Source: Klebsiella pneumoniae
Lineage (GTDB): Bacteria; Myxococcota_A; UBA796; GCA-2862545
Direction: 5' to 3'
Assembly (NCBI GenBank): GCA_945861065.1
Contig: CAMASI010000001.1
Coordinates: forward strand, 62,001 to 126,000
Length of the DNA: 64,000 nt
The translations under genes and the position numbers were made by a program. Under the pieces are notes generated by a model. The model did no database searches and was not told where the DNA came from. It was given only the letters and a program-made list of their open reading frames with translations. Below are positions 25,156-34,505 of the stretch, one piece after another (within the stretch, counting starts at the first letter, position 1; every line of letters starts with the position of its first letter).

Positions 25156-25156
25156 G

Positions 25157-25771
25157 TCAGGGCTTCGCCGTTGGAGGGTCCGGCCGCACCGCTTCGCCCA
25201 ACGGAAACCAGTGCTTTCCGTCCCAGGTCCACACCGCCTTCGACACGCCGCGCGCTCCGGCCGCATCGAACAAGTCCACCGCCCCCACCGCAAGGATCAG
25301 GTCCAGCTCGGGATCGCCGTGGCGCCACACCAGTGCCACCTCCTCCGACGGCACCGCGACCTGTAGCGGAATGCCCCCGGCCGCCGCCGCTACGACCTCC
25401 GGCGCCAGCCACACCAAGGCAGCCCCGCCCAGCCGATCGGCAAGCCGAAGGTAAGTTTGTGCCGTCCCAACAACAGTGAGCCGCTCGATGATTTCCGGCG
25501 CACGTGCCACCAGCGCCACGCGAGCCTCCGCGCCCAGCGCCACCGTGTCGCTACGCCAACGGCCCAGATCGTCCGTGGTCACCAGCGTCAGACGCTCACC
25601 TCGTGGCGCCCGGAAACACAGAAGCGCTGCACCGGGCCAAGGGTCGGAACACGCCAGCGTTTGACCGCCCCGTTGATGGGCCGACGCCCACACGGCCCAC
25701 ACGTCGCGTCCGTCCGGGCTGGACGGCACCGCCACAACCCCAGCCCAAGGCACCAACGCAAGCGCACCCAT
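25157..25771 (-). CDS. Secreted protein of unknown function
   Basis: A 204-residue frame starting MGALALVPWAGVVAVP, a probable Sec signal. The mature part is rich in Val, Ala and Leu and appears beta-rich, ending with WTWDGKHWFPLGEAVRP, a Trp-rich strand motif. No Cys cluster or known motif is seen. The ribosome site is weak, so the start could move by a few codons. It is divergent from the Trypco1 gene (74 bases between starts). Confidence 0.55.
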   Translation of the reverse strand: MGALALVPWAGVVAVPSSPDGRDVWAVWASAHQRGGQTLACSDPWPGAALLCFRAPRGERLTLVTTDDLGRWRSDTVALGAEARVALVARAPEIIERLTVVGTAQTYLRLADRLGGAALVWLAPEVVAAAAGGIPLQVAVPSEEVALVWRHGDPELDLILAVGAVDLFDAAGARGVSKAVWTWDGKHWFPLGEAVRPDPPTAKP

Positions 25772-25845
25772 GACCGCGCTTACCGCGCCGCCGTCTCCCC
25801 ATCGACCGCGGCACGTGCTAGTCGTGCCCGCCCCAAGGAGCGAAC

Positions 25846-26151
25846 ATGGCCTTCATCATGACCCAAGTAAGCGACGATGTCATGATGCTGCTGGAGTGCG
25901 AGACCACCGGCGCCTTCAGTAAGAGCGAGTTCGAGATCAAGCCGAACCCCATGATGGCCTTCCTCAACTCGGTGGACGCAGTCGCCAAAATCGCCCGCTC
26001 CGTCGGCGATGGCGTCGCGCCCGGCCTTGTGGAGTCCGGTTGCGACGTCGAAGTCGGATTCTCGATGAAGATCGACGGCGCAGGGGCCGTGATGATCAGC
26101 CAAGACAACACCCAAGGCCAGTTCAAGGTAAACTTGAAGTTTACTCGCTGA
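25846..26151 (+). CDS. Trypsin-co-occurring domain 1 (Trypco1/CU044_2847) protein
   Basis: A 101-residue soluble protein consisting essentially of one domain. The C-terminal half, EVGFSMKIDGAGAVMISQDN then GQFKVNLKF, matches the Trypco1 core (usually EVEFGLKLSGEAGAVIA...ANFKVTLRW), and the preceding helix AFLNSVDAVAKIARSV fits too. In other genomes this domain is linked with trypsin-like proteases and conflict-type proteins and is thought to be a non-enzymatic adaptor. Here no protease or partner lies within several kilobases. The ATG has AAGGAG upstream. Family call is by pattern; role is unknown. Confidence 0.7.
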   Translation: MAFIMTQVSDDVMMLLECETTGAFSKSEFEIKPNPMMAFLNSVDAVAKIARSVGDGVAPGLVESGCDVEVGFSMKIDGAGAVMISQDNTQGQFKVNLKFTR

Positions 26152-26157
26152 CCTCAA

Positions 26158-26658
26158 TCACTGGTCTCGACACAACCCGTCCAGTACGGCGCCAACGACG
26201 TCATCGCGGAGCAACGTGCCGTCCGGCGCCACGATCTCCACCCACACGCGCCGCTCGCCCACACGGCCCCACCACCTAAACGTCGTGGGACCGCTGCCCT
26301 CCGAGCCACGCCACGTCGCTGTCGCCGCGGGAAACAGCATCGGAATCGTCCGGAACGAACCGGCGTCCTCAAACACCCGCACAGCCTCGATCGGGTCGGT
26401 CAAAGGCTCCCCGGGCCACCGCGTGGCACCCAGTCGCGCGACCACATGGGTCTCCGTATGGGCCAGCGAAACTTCAGGGCCGCGGTCCGCCGTGCCCACC
26501 CAGCCCTCTGGCACGTTCCAACACAAACCCCGCGGCCCTTCCGACCACCGCATGGGTCCGACCAACCCGCCGATCGCCGACGACGCAGCAGGGGGCGGTC
26601 TCGGCGCCAGGTAAGGCACCTCACCTCGCCGAACGCACCCGAGCATCAGCCACATCAT
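26158..26658 (-). CDS. Lipoprotein of unknown function
   Basis: A 166-residue lipoprotein beginning MMWLMLGC, with only seven residues before the lipobox Cys. The mature part has a Pro-rich linker and then a compact beta-rich domain with RGLCWNVPEGWVG and FRWWGRVGERRVWVEI. The start overlaps the meaB stop by four bases (ATGA), so it is the last gene of a leftward four-gene operon. No family is recognised. Confidence 0.6.
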   Translation of the reverse strand: MMWLMLGCVRRGEVPYLAPRPPPAASSAIGGLVGPMRWSEGPRGLCWNVPEGWVGTADRGPEVSLAHTETHVVARLGATRWPGEPLTDPIEAVRVFEDAGSFRTIPMLFPAATATWRGSEGSGPTTFRWWGRVGERRVWVEIVAPDGTLLRDDVVGAVLDGLCRDQ

Positions 26659-27587
26659 GGGCGGTTCGAGGCTCGGGCGCCTTTTTGGGGCAGCATCGCG
26701 TGCGCCGAGCACAAACCGGCCCGCAGCGCGACGAGTTGCTCTGGCGCGACGTCGGCGAGGGCCTGTGCACGCGCTCGTTCCGCCACCAGATCCAACCACA
26801 AGGCCACGCGGCCTTCGCCCCTTCGTCGGCTCCACAACGCGTGTCCCGCGCCCTGCCAAAACAAGGACAACCGAAACAATTCCGCGCGGAGTTCGGCCAC
26901 GCCTTCTCCCGTATTGGCGACAGTCCGCAGTGCGGGTCGATCTCGCCGTTCAGCGACCAACGAACGCACCAACCGAGGCGCCCCGCCGCGATCCGACTTG
27001 TTGACGACAACGATGTCGGCCATCTCGAGCAGCCCGGCTTTGGCCACCTGGACGTCGTCACCCGACTCCGGTGTCACGACCAACAACACCGTGTCCGCCA
27101 CCGCCACGACCCCGATCTCCGTTTGGCCCACGCCGACGGTTTCCACGTAGACCCGATCAAATCCCACCGCGTCAAAGAGATCCACGACCGCCCCGACCGC
27201 CGCAGACAGGCCACCGACCTGCCCCCGCGCCGCAAGCGACCTCACAAACACCTCGACATCCAACCCGTGCCGCTCCATCCTGAGACGGTCCCCGAGCAGC
27301 GACCCACCGGACAAGGGTGAGGTCGGATCCACCGCAACCACTGCGACGCGTAGCCCCTCGGCCCGATCGAACGCCACCAACGCATCCACCAATGTGGACT
27401 TGCCGGCCCCAGGGGGCCCAGTCACGCCAACCACGAGCGGCATGCCCGGACCCAACCGGCGTCGCACCGCCAACTTGTCCAAGGCCAAGCCCATGTCGGT
27501 GTGGCCGGCCTCGATCCACGTCACCGCACGCGCCAACGCCCCTCGTTTGCCCGCCACGGCTCCCGCAAGCAGTTCAGCCGGCGTCAC
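26655..27587 (-). CDS. meaB: Methylmalonyl-CoA mutase-associated GTPase MeaB
   Basis: G3E-type GTPase that guards B12-dependent methylmalonyl-CoA mutase and helps load its cofactor. Walker A GPPGAGKST, VAVDPTSPLSGGSLLGDR, ETVGVGQTE, and NKSD in the base-recognition position are all present over 310 residues. The mutase itself is not in this window. It overlaps rsmD upstream by 14 bases and the lipoprotein downstream by four. Confidence 0.93.
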   Translation of the reverse strand: MTPAELLAGAVAGKRGALARAVTWIEAGHTDMGLALDKLAVRRRLGPGMPLVVGVTGPPGAGKSTLVDALVAFDRAEGLRVAVVAVDPTSPLSGGSLLGDRLRMERHGLDVEVFVRSLAARGQVGGLSAAVGAVVDLFDAVGFDRVYVETVGVGQTEIGVVAVADTVLLVVTPESGDDVQVAKAGLLEMADIVVVNKSDRGGAPRLVRSLVAERRDRPALRTVANTGEGVAELRAELFRLSLFWQGAGHALWSRRRGEGRVALWLDLVAERARAQALADVAPEQLVALRAGLCSAHAMLPQKGARASNRP

Positions 27588-28116
27588 GGAACTGACCGTA
27601 CAAACCTAAATGCGTGCCCCCATACCGGCGCAGGTCCACGCGCTGATGAGCGCCAAGTGTTTCCGGGAGCCGAGAGGCATCGCCAACTTCCAGCACAACG
27701 ATGTCGCCAATCGCTGCGCCGACAACCCCCAACCGGACGGGATCTTCGTCATAGGCGGGATCGACAAACACAACGTCGAAACGGCCTAAGCTGGGCGCAC
27801 AACGCAGGGCGTCATCTGCTCGAACGTCGATCGTAGCTCCCCAGGCAGCCACGACCTCCTTCAGCAGCGTGGACGCACGCCGATCGCGTTCAAGCGCCAC
27901 CACATCAGCGCCCCGCGACCACGCCTCCAGCGCCACAAGTCCGGCGCCCGCGGTCATGTCGAGCCATCGGCGCCCGCGTTGATCGTGCCCCAAAAGGTCG
28001 AACAAGGCTTCGCGTACACGACCCGCAGTCGGTCGCACGCCCGTCGGCACCGCGTGGGGAAGCACCCGTCCGCGTGCGGTCCCTCCGGTGATCCGCGGAC
28101 GCGCAGACGCGCTCAC
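27574..28116 (-). CDS. rsmD: 16S rRNA (guanine966-N2)-methyltransferase RsmD
   Basis: Methylates 16S rRNA guanine 966 with S-adenosylmethionine. The N-terminus PRITGGTARGRVL and VRPTAGRVREALFDLL are diagnostic, followed by a TAGAGLVALEAWSRGA SAM motif. The catalytic motif IV reads DPAY rather than the usual DPPY/DPPF. The protein is 180 residues, a normal length. The GTG start at 28116 overlaps the stop of the upstream lipoprotein (GTGA). Confidence 0.88.
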   Translation of the reverse strand: MSASARPRITGGTARGRVLPHAVPTGVRPTAGRVREALFDLLGHDQRGRRWLDMTAGAGLVALEAWSRGADVVALERDRRASTLLKEVVAAWGATIDVRADDALRCAPSLGRFDVVFVDPAYDEDPVRLGVVGAAIGDIVVLEVGDASRLPETLGAHQRVDLRRYGGTHLGLYGQFRDAG

Positions 28117-28571
28117 GACCCCGCGGGCGCGCCGGTCGGCGGCAGCGTGGGGGGAAGGCGACCCGACCCGGGCACTGGCGTCGGCACTTCCGACTTCAGC
28201 GTCCATGTGCACTCGCCCTCATGGCAACCGCACGTGTCGAGAACCTTGAAACAAAGCTTGTCTTCGCAAGTCGACGTGACCTCTTTCGCCGCTGCGACTG
28301 TCGTACACACCTCGCTCCCGCAGCCAGCCCGGTTGCAGTCTACGTCCGTTTTGCACTCGCCCGCTGCGCCGACACCTTCCACCCGATCCTTACAGTCCGC
28401 GTACAACGACGCAGGCGTCGGCGCCGGTGGCACCGGGTCGGGAACCGGTTGTGGAACTGGGTCCACCGGCGCCGAAGCGCTGCCTGTGGGCACCCCATTG
28501 ACAGCGGACGCGGGCGCGGCGGGTCTGCCGCAAGCCATGACCAAAGAACACACGAGCAGCAGGCGAGCCAT
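28113..28571 (-). CDS. Eight-cysteine-cluster lipoprotein
   Basis: A 152-residue lipoprotein. The signal MARLLLVCSLVMAC ends at Cys14, and the ATG has GGAGG upstream. A Pro/Ala linker leads to a domain with CKTDVDCNRAGCGSEVC, then a TC, a CF, and CGCHEGECTW. The spacing matches the eight-cysteine-cluster domain common in Myxococcota lipoproteins, whose function is unknown. The tail is Pro-rich. It is the first gene of the leftward operon with rsmD and meaB and is divergent from actA. Confidence 0.78.
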   Translation of the reverse strand: MARLLLVCSLVMACGRPAAPASAVNGVPTGSASAPVDPVPQPVPDPVPPAPTPASLYADCKDRVEGVGAAGECKTDVDCNRAGCGSEVCTTVAAAKEVTSTCEDKLCFKVLDTCGCHEGECTWTLKSEVPTPVPGSGRLPPTLPPTGAPAGS

Positions 28572-28727
28572 CGAAGCCTCCAAAAGACGGTGCCCGTTAT
28601 CCCAGGAAGGCCTGCGCACGCACCGCACACATTCCGGACACGTTTCGGTGCCGCGAATGATTGCGGCGAGGTTGTTTGGCCCAGGCTCAATGCATAGCGC
28701 TGCGGCCCACTTTGGAGGCGCGACCCC

Positions 28728-29477
28728 ATGCGCCGGCTCTCTACCTCCGCGTTCCTCCTTCTCAGCAGCTGCTGGGTTGCCGAGTACGACAAGATCGGTG
28801 ACCCAAAGTTTCCGATCGAACCCCATCGGCTGTACCCGCTGTACTTGCCGTCAACGGGCCAACTCGCCGCGGGCGCGGTGACCGGCAAGGACGACGCGCT
28901 TGAACAGCCGATTCCGTTCTCGCACAACATCCATGCGGAAACGCTTGCGATCCAGTGTGAGTATTGTCATTCCGAAGCGCGTCGCTCCATTCACGCCGGT
29001 GTACCGCCACTTCAGACCTGCATGGGTTGCCATCAGACGGTGAAAACCGACAACCCCGACGTGCAGAAGATTCACCAAGCGTGGTGCGGACAGCCCAACT
29101 GCAAGGTTGAGGAGGACGTATTCGGCACGCCCGTCGCGCCGGCCGCGGCCACCATTCCGCCGTGGCAAAAGGTTCATGACCTGCCCGACTACGTGTACTT
29201 TGCCCACAAGCGCCACATCCGCGCGGGCTTGGCCTGCACAGAGTGCCACGGTCAGGTGACGCTGCAGGGTGCCAAAGAGATCGTTCCGAACGAGGCAGGT
29301 ACGGCAGACGCAGCGTCCGTCTCTGCAGTGCGCACCGTGATGACGCGTGAATCCTCCCTGCAAATGGGTTGGTGCCTAGATTGTCACGCCATCCACCCAT
29401 CCATTGACCAGAACTATGGCGAGAAAGCGGACCTTCGGCGTGCTGAGCTGAAAGACTGCTGGACGTGCCACAAGTGA
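28728..29477 (+). CDS. actA: Alternative complex III pentahaem cytochrome c subunit
   Basis: Pentahaem c-type cytochrome of alternative complex III, the quinol:electron-acceptor oxidoreductase that replaces bc1. Five CXXCH motifs are visible: CEYCH, CMGCH, CTECH, CLDCH and CWTCH. The N-terminus MRRLSTSAFLLLSSC is a lipoprotein signal ending at Cys15. The protein is 249 residues. It begins the six-gene act operon and stands 14 bases before actB. The 156 bases upstream, shared with the divergent eight-cysteine lipoprotein, must carry the promoters, though no consensus is clear. Confidence 0.93.
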   Translation: MRRLSTSAFLLLSSCWVAEYDKIGDPKFPIEPHRLYPLYLPSTGQLAAGAVTGKDDALEQPIPFSHNIHAETLAIQCEYCHSEARRSIHAGVPPLQTCMGCHQTVKTDNPDVQKIHQAWCGQPNCKVEEDVFGTPVAPAAATIPPWQKVHDLPDYVYFAHKRHIRAGLACTECHGQVTLQGAKEIVPNEAGTADAASVSAVRTVMTRESSLQMGWCLDCHAIHPSIDQNYGEKADLRRAELKDCWTCHK

Positions 29478-29491
29478 GCGCCGGAGTCCCC

Positions 29492-32400
29492 ATGAATCGT
29501 CGCAACTTCCTTCGCGCTTTAGGGGTCGGTGGCTCAACGTCGGCCTTGTCGGCCTGCGGTTTGGACGACAACCGCTACTACACGCCCATCGAAAACGTCC
29601 TGCCGTACATCGTCAAACCCGAACAGGTCACGCCGGGCACGCCCACCTTCTTCGCGACGTCGGTGACCACCGGACCGACAGCTTGGCCCGTGCTCGCGGT
29701 CCATCGCGAAGGCCGCGTCGTCAACGTGATGGCCAACCGCACCGCACCGGTACCGGCCGCGGTTCCCACGGAGGCCCTGCTCGAATTGCAGCGGCACTAC
29801 GCGCCCGATCGTTTGAAGGGACCCACGATCGGCGGCGAAGCCACGACTTGGGAAGAAGGCCTTGGCAAACTTGCCGGCGCCATACGAGCCGCGAAGGACA
29901 CCGGCAAGAAAGTCGTCTGGCTCGGCGGTTACCGAAGCGGCACGATTGTAGACGTCATCCGTGCTGTTTGTACCGACGCGGTGTTTTGGGAGCCCCTCGG
30001 CCGCGACGCCGAGTCCGCGGCAATGAGCGCCCTGTTCGGCACGCCACGTTTGCCCCGATACGACCTCTCCGGCGCACACTACGTGCTCTCCTTCGGCGCT
30101 GACTTTCTGGGCGGACGTTGGGGCGGCGCGGCCACACAAGCGTCGTTCGCAGCCGCTCGCGACTCAAACCAGGGCCAGTTCTTAGGCCGGTTTGCGACCG
30201 TCGGGCCGCACCGCGACCAAACGGGCGCCAAGGCCGACGATTGGTACGCTGTGGTTCCGGGCACCGAGGCGCACGTTGCCGCTGCGGTCGCCAAACTCGT
30301 GGCTGCGAAAAATGGCTACCGCGGTATCTGGTTGGATTGGATCGCTAGTTTTGACGTAGCGGCAGCAGCGGCAGCCTCCGGCCTGACCGAAGAAGTTCTT
30401 CTGGAAATCGCCGACCGGTTCGTTTCGAGCCCTGGGGCCATTGCGCTGCCCGGAGGCACGTCCGGAGCCAGCCCGTTCGCCACCGAACTGGCGATGGCCG
30501 TGTATTTTATCAACCACATTTCTCAGTCGAGTGGCTTCCACCCCGACGGCTACGAAGGACCGATCAGCCGCTGGTCTGATGTGGAAGCGCTCATCGCCGA
30601 CATGAAGGCAGGTAAGGTCGGCGTGCTACTGATCGACGATCACTGCAATCCCGTCTACAGCACGCCCGCGGAAGCGGCCTTCGCAGAAGCCCTTTCCTCG
30701 GTGGGATTGACCGTCGGCCTCAGTAGCCATCCTTCCGAGACCGGCGCCAAATGCGCGGCATCGTTCCCGATCAACGACGGGTTTGAGGACTGGGGTGACG
30801 AGGCACTCGGCGGCGGCCTGCGGCTGCTTCGCCAGCCTTCGATGACTTCGCTGGTAGACTCGCGCTCCGTGGGCGACATCCTACTGGCAGTCTACCGCCC
30901 GACCGGAGACATGCCCGTCCTCGCTTCCACCTGGCACGCGCACCTACAGCAGGCGTGGACCGCGACCTGGGCTGCTGCGGCACCGCCGCCGAGCGCGGCC
31001 CCCGAGCAGGGCGCCGACGCCCCCAATCCCACAGCCTCGCCCGCAATGGCTCGCGCCTGGGAATCCGCGCTCCAAAGAGGCTTCGAAGTCGTGGCGTCGT
31101 CAACGGCCTGGGGTGAAGGCATTCCGGGCTCGTTCAGCCTCGGCACGCCGAGCGTTTCGGACTCTGGCGACCTGCACCTTCACGTGTACACCCAACCCTT
31201 CCTCCTGGACGGGCGGTATTCGAACGAACCTTGGGCACAAGAAGTCCCTGACCCGATGACCGGGCAGGTGTGGGACAGCTGGGCGCTGATGCACCCAGAC
31301 ACTGCGGCTCGCTTGGGCGTTGGCGACAACGACCTCGTTTCCATTCGCACCGACAAGGGCCAAATCGAAGTGGGAATCGAGGTCCACCGCTTTGTGCGCC
31401 CCGATACCGTAGCCGTCGCTTTTGGTGGCGGGCACACAGGTGCTGGACGCTACGCAGAGGGTGTCGGCGTCAACGTCGTGTCGCTCCTCGGCGTCGTCCG
31501 GGACGCGTCGGGTTGCCTCGCATGGCAACAGGCACGTTGTCAGGTGACCAGTGCGGGCAAGAAAGCCTCGCTGGTGTCCACCTTCGGCAGCGACGACCAC
31601 CTCGGACGTGGCTGGGTCGAGGTTGTCCCTGCCGCAGCACTCGTTTCGGTCGGCGACGCCGCCAACGACGTACCGGGTTCGATGGTCGCGCGGCACATCC
31701 TGCCGTTGGACCCCCGACTCATCAAGGCCGGAATTTCCGACTTCTACATGATGCCGGAGCACCCGACCTACCGGTTCGGTATGAGCATCGATACCGACGC
31801 CTGCACCGGTTGCGGCGCGTGTGCGATTGCTTGCTACGCCGAAAACAACCTGCCGGTCATCGGCAAAGACAAGGTCGCACAAGGCCGAGAGATGGGCTGG
31901 GTTCGTGTGAACCGGTACATCGACGGCGACGACGTGCACTTCGTCCCGATGATGTGCCAACAGTGTGGCCACGCCCCGTGCGAAAGCGTGTGCCCCGTGC
32001 TCGCGACCTACCACACGATCGACGGCCTCAACGCCATGATCTACAACCGTTGTGTGGGCACCCGGTACTGCAGCAACGCCTGTCCGTACGGTGCGCGGCG
32101 GTTCAACTACCACTCGTATGTGTGGCCAGAACCCTTCAACCTTCAGCTCAATCCGGACGTGGCGACGCGTACGATGGGCGTGATGGAGAAATGCACATTT
32201 TGCGTGCAGCGCATCCGGCGTGTCAAAGACGCTTACCGAGATCGCGGCTTCTCCGAGCGCGTCCCTGACGCAGCCCTGCGCCAATTGCCCGCCTGCGCCG
32301 ATGCCTGCCCCAGCCAAGCCATCACGTTCGGCAACCTCAACGACGAGGCCTCCACGCCGTCGCGGACCCGCAAATCGGCGCGCAACTACTACCCAATCCC

Positions 32401-32551
32401 GGAAATCAACACGTTTCCGGCGATTAACTACCTCGCACGCGCTTCCTTCCACGCCGCAGCTCCCGATCACGGGGGCCCCGGCGCAGCGGAACACGGCGCG
32501 CCGCCGGACCACCACCCTGCCGGCGGCGACACACCGCCGCAGACACACTGA
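29492..32551 (+). CDS. actB: Alternative complex III molybdopterin-like/Fe-S subunit
   Basis: Large extracytoplasmic subunit (1019 residues). The ATG at 29492 has GGAG at 29483-29486 and opens with a twin-arginine signal, RRNFLRALG, ending near LSAC. Residues up to about 740 form a molybdopterin-oxidoreductase-like domain, which in this family binds no Mo cofactor. The C-terminal part has four iron-sulfur sets: CTGCGACAIAC, CQQCGHAPCESVC, CVGTRYCSNAC, and CTFC with a late CADAC. The fused B1-B2 layout is the usual ActB form. The final 40 residues are a His/Pro-rich tail. Confidence 0.93.
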   Translation: MNRRNFLRALGVGGSTSALSACGLDDNRYYTPIENVLPYIVKPEQVTPGTPTFFATSVTTGPTAWPVLAVHREGRVVNVMANRTAPVPAAVPTEALLELQRHYAPDRLKGPTIGGEATTWEEGLGKLAGAIRAAKDTGKKVVWLGGYRSGTIVDVIRAVCTDAVFWEPLGRDAESAAMSALFGTPRLPRYDLSGAHYVLSFGADFLGGRWGGAATQASFAAARDSNQGQFLGRFATVGPHRDQTGAKADDWYAVVPGTEAHVAAAVAKLVAAKNGYRGIWLDWIASFDVAAAAAASGLTEEVLLEIADRFVSSPGAIALPGGTSGASPFATELAMAVYFINHISQSSGFHPDGYEGPISRWSDVEALIADMKAGKVGVLLIDDHCNPVYSTPAEAAFAEALSSVGLTVGLSSHPSETGAKCAASFPINDGFEDWGDEALGGGLRLLRQPSMTSLVDSRSVGDILLAVYRPTGDMPVLASTWHAHLQQAWTATWAAAAPPPSAAPEQGADAPNPTASPAMARAWESALQRGFEVVASSTAWGEGIPGSFSLGTPSVSDSGDLHLHVYTQPFLLDGRYSNEPWAQEVPDPMTGQVWDSWALMHPDTAARLGVGDNDLVSIRTDKGQIEVGIEVHRFVRPDTVAVAFGGGHTGAGRYAEGVGVNVVSLLGVVRDASGCLAWQQARCQVTSAGKKASLVSTFGSDDHLGRGWVEVVPAAALVSVGDAANDVPGSMVARHILPLDPRLIKAGISDFYMMPEHPTYRFGMSIDTDACTGCGACAIACYAENNLPVIGKDKVAQGREMGWVRVNRYIDGDDVHFVPMMCQQCGHAPCESVCPVLATYHTIDGLNAMIYNRCVGTRYCSNACPYGARRFNYHSYVWPEPFNLQLNPDVATRTMGVMEKCTFCVQRIRRVKDAYRDRGFSERVPDAALRQLPACADACPSQAITFGNLNDEASTPSRTRKSARNYYPIPEINTFPAINYLARASFHAAAPDHGGPGAAEHGAPPDHHPAGGDTPPQTH

Positions 32552-32565
32552 CCGGAATCAAAGCC

Positions 32566-33948
32566 ATGGCGTCCACTACGAAGCCTGTCTACGGCTACGA
32601 ACCGCACGATCCGGGCGCGCCCAATCGCCCGAACAACTATCGGCAGGTCAATCGCGACATCATTCGCGTTCTGCTGCGCCCTACCGCATTGTGGCTGATC
32701 TCCTTGGCCACTGTCGTCAGCATGATGTTGTGGGGCGGCTACTGCTGGTACCAACAGATCACCATGGGCATGGGCGTCGCCGGAATCACGCACCCAGTCA
32801 TGTGGGGCGTCTACATCGTCACATTCGTGTTCTGGATCGGCATCGGCCACGCCGGTACGCTGATCAGCGCGATCCTCTTTCTGGTGTCGTCCCGCTGGCG
32901 AACTGGGGTGTACCGGGCCTCCGAAGCGATGACGGTTTTCGCCGTCATGACCGCCCTGTTGTTCCCGGTCCTTCACCTCGGCCGTTGCTGGCAGGCCTAC
33001 TGGTTCTTCCCCTACCCGAATCAGCGCCAGTTGTGGATGAATTTCAAGTCGCCGCTCATGTGGGACGTGTTCGCGATCAGCACGTATTTCACAGTGTCGG
33101 CAGTGTTCTTCTACGTCGGGCTCATTCCAGACATCGCCATCTTCCGCGACCACACCCGTGGCCTCGTCAAGAAGGTCTACGGCGTCATGGCCCTCGGCTG
33201 GCGCGGCACCCACGGTCAGTGGCACCATTTCATGGCCGCCTACGGGTTCTTTGCCGCCTTCGCCGCGCCGCTCGTGCTGTCGGTGCACTCGGTCGTGTCT
33301 TGGGACTTCGCCATGGCGCCCACGGCAGGATGGCACTCCACCATTTTCCCGCCCTACTTTGTCGCCGGCGCCATCTTCTCGGGCTGCGCGATGGTCATCT
33401 CGTTGCTGATGCCCATGACGTACTTCTTCAAATGGGACGCCTACGTCAACATCTGGCACTTCGAAAACCTCGCCAAGATGTGCCTGCTGACCAGCGGCAT
33501 TCTCACCTATGCCTACGGCATGGAGTATTTCGTCGCTTGGTATTCCCAAAACCCCTACGAATGGGCGATCTTCAGCTGGCGTGCCACAGGTCACTACGCC
33601 GGTGTGTTCTGGGCCATGGTGTTTTGCAACTGCGTCGCACCTCTGGTCTGGTATAGCAAACGCATGCGAACAAACCCATGGAGTTTGTTTATCGTCGCGT
33701 TCATCATCAATATCGGCATGTGGTTGGAGCGCTTCAACATCGTCATCAGCTCGACGTCGCACAGTTTCGACCCGGCGACCTGGGGCAACTACTTCCCTTC
33801 CTGGATTGAGATCGGCGTCGTGATCGGCTCCTTCGGCTGGTTCTGCACCTGGTTCGTCCTTTTTTGCAAGACCTTCCCTGCGGTGGCCATCACCGAAATC
33901 AAGGAAATGGTCGTGCCGCCCGTCAAGGGCTCGTTGGAGGTCGCGTGA
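32566..33948 (+). CDS. actC: Alternative complex III NrfD-like membrane subunit C
   Basis: Quinol-binding membrane subunit of the NrfD/PsrC type, 460 residues with about ten hydrophobic helices. Recognisable blocks are GHAGTLISAILFLVSSRWR, FPVLHLGRCWQAYWFFPYPN and FNIVISSTSHSFDPATWG. It starts 15 bases after actB, and its stop overlaps the actD start (GTGA). Together with ActF it forms the transmembrane core. Confidence 0.93.
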   Translation: MASTTKPVYGYEPHDPGAPNRPNNYRQVNRDIIRVLLRPTALWLISLATVVSMMLWGGYCWYQQITMGMGVAGITHPVMWGVYIVTFVFWIGIGHAGTLISAILFLVSSRWRTGVYRASEAMTVFAVMTALLFPVLHLGRCWQAYWFFPYPNQRQLWMNFKSPLMWDVFAISTYFTVSAVFFYVGLIPDIAIFRDHTRGLVKKVYGVMALGWRGTHGQWHHFMAAYGFFAAFAAPLVLSVHSVVSWDFAMAPTAGWHSTIFPPYFVAGAIFSGCAMVISLLMPMTYFFKWDAYVNIWHFENLAKMCLLTSGILTYAYGMEYFVAWYSQNPYEWAIFSWRATGHYAGVFWAMVFCNCVAPLVWYSKRMRTNPWSLFIVAFIINIGMWLERFNIVISSTSHSFDPATWGNYFPSWIEIGVVIGSFGWFCTWFVLFCKTFPAVAITEIKEMVVPPVKGSLEVA

Positions 33949-34505
33949 CCGCGCTCGCAGCCACGAAACAACAGCCGATCAAGGCCATTTATCAGCACTT
34001 AGACTGCCTTCTTACCGGCGTGTCGAGGTTGCAGAACGCCCATATCGAAGGCTGGACGGTGCTCGCGCCGCTGCCCCGTCACGAAATCGAAGAAGCGATT
34101 TACGGCGGGCGCCCCTCCCCGGTCCGCTGGTGGACGCTGGTCGGTGCCACGCTCGGCGTGCACATCGGCTTCCTCGTGCCGGCACTCACCGCAGCACAAT
34201 GGCCGATGATCAATCCAGGCGGAAAACCCGTTGTGGCCCTGATTCCCTACGGCGTCATCATGTTTGAGTGCACCATTCTGTTCGGTGCCCTGTTCACGTT
34301 CGCTGGGATGTTGTTCCACTGCGGACTTCCCGCATTGTTGCCCCGCGCCATGCGAGACCCCAGAGTCACCGACGACGCCTTCGCCATCGTGTTCAGCAAA
34401 GCGCCCGGCGACTCCGTCGATCAGATTGTGACCCTGCTCAGAAGCAGCGGCGCAACCGAGGTCACCACCGGCGCGGCCACCGTGTACGAGGTTCCCAATG
34501 CGTAA
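33945..34505 (+). CDS. actD: Alternative complex III subunit D (DUF3341)
   Basis: A 186-residue membrane protein of the DUF3341/ActD type. The GTG start at 33945 overlaps the actC stop, which fixes it. Two hydrophobic helices are seen (around GATLGVHIGFLVPAL and IMFECTILFGALFTFAGMLF), followed by the conserved DDAFAIVFSKAP block. It overlaps actE by eight bases. Confidence 0.9.
   Translation: MTALAATKQQPIKAIYQHLDCLLTGVSRLQNAHIEGWTVLAPLPRHEIEEAIYGGRPSPVRWWTLVGATLGVHIGFLVPALTAAQWPMINPGGKPVVALIPYGVIMFECTILFGALFTFAGMLFHCGLPALLPRAMRDPRVTDDAFAIVFSKAPGDSVDQIVTLLRSSGATEVTTGAATVYEVPNA

Noticed and set aside
31100-32548. 482-residue minus-strand ORF
   Set aside because: Shadow of actB; composition is His/Arg/Val-rich without domains.
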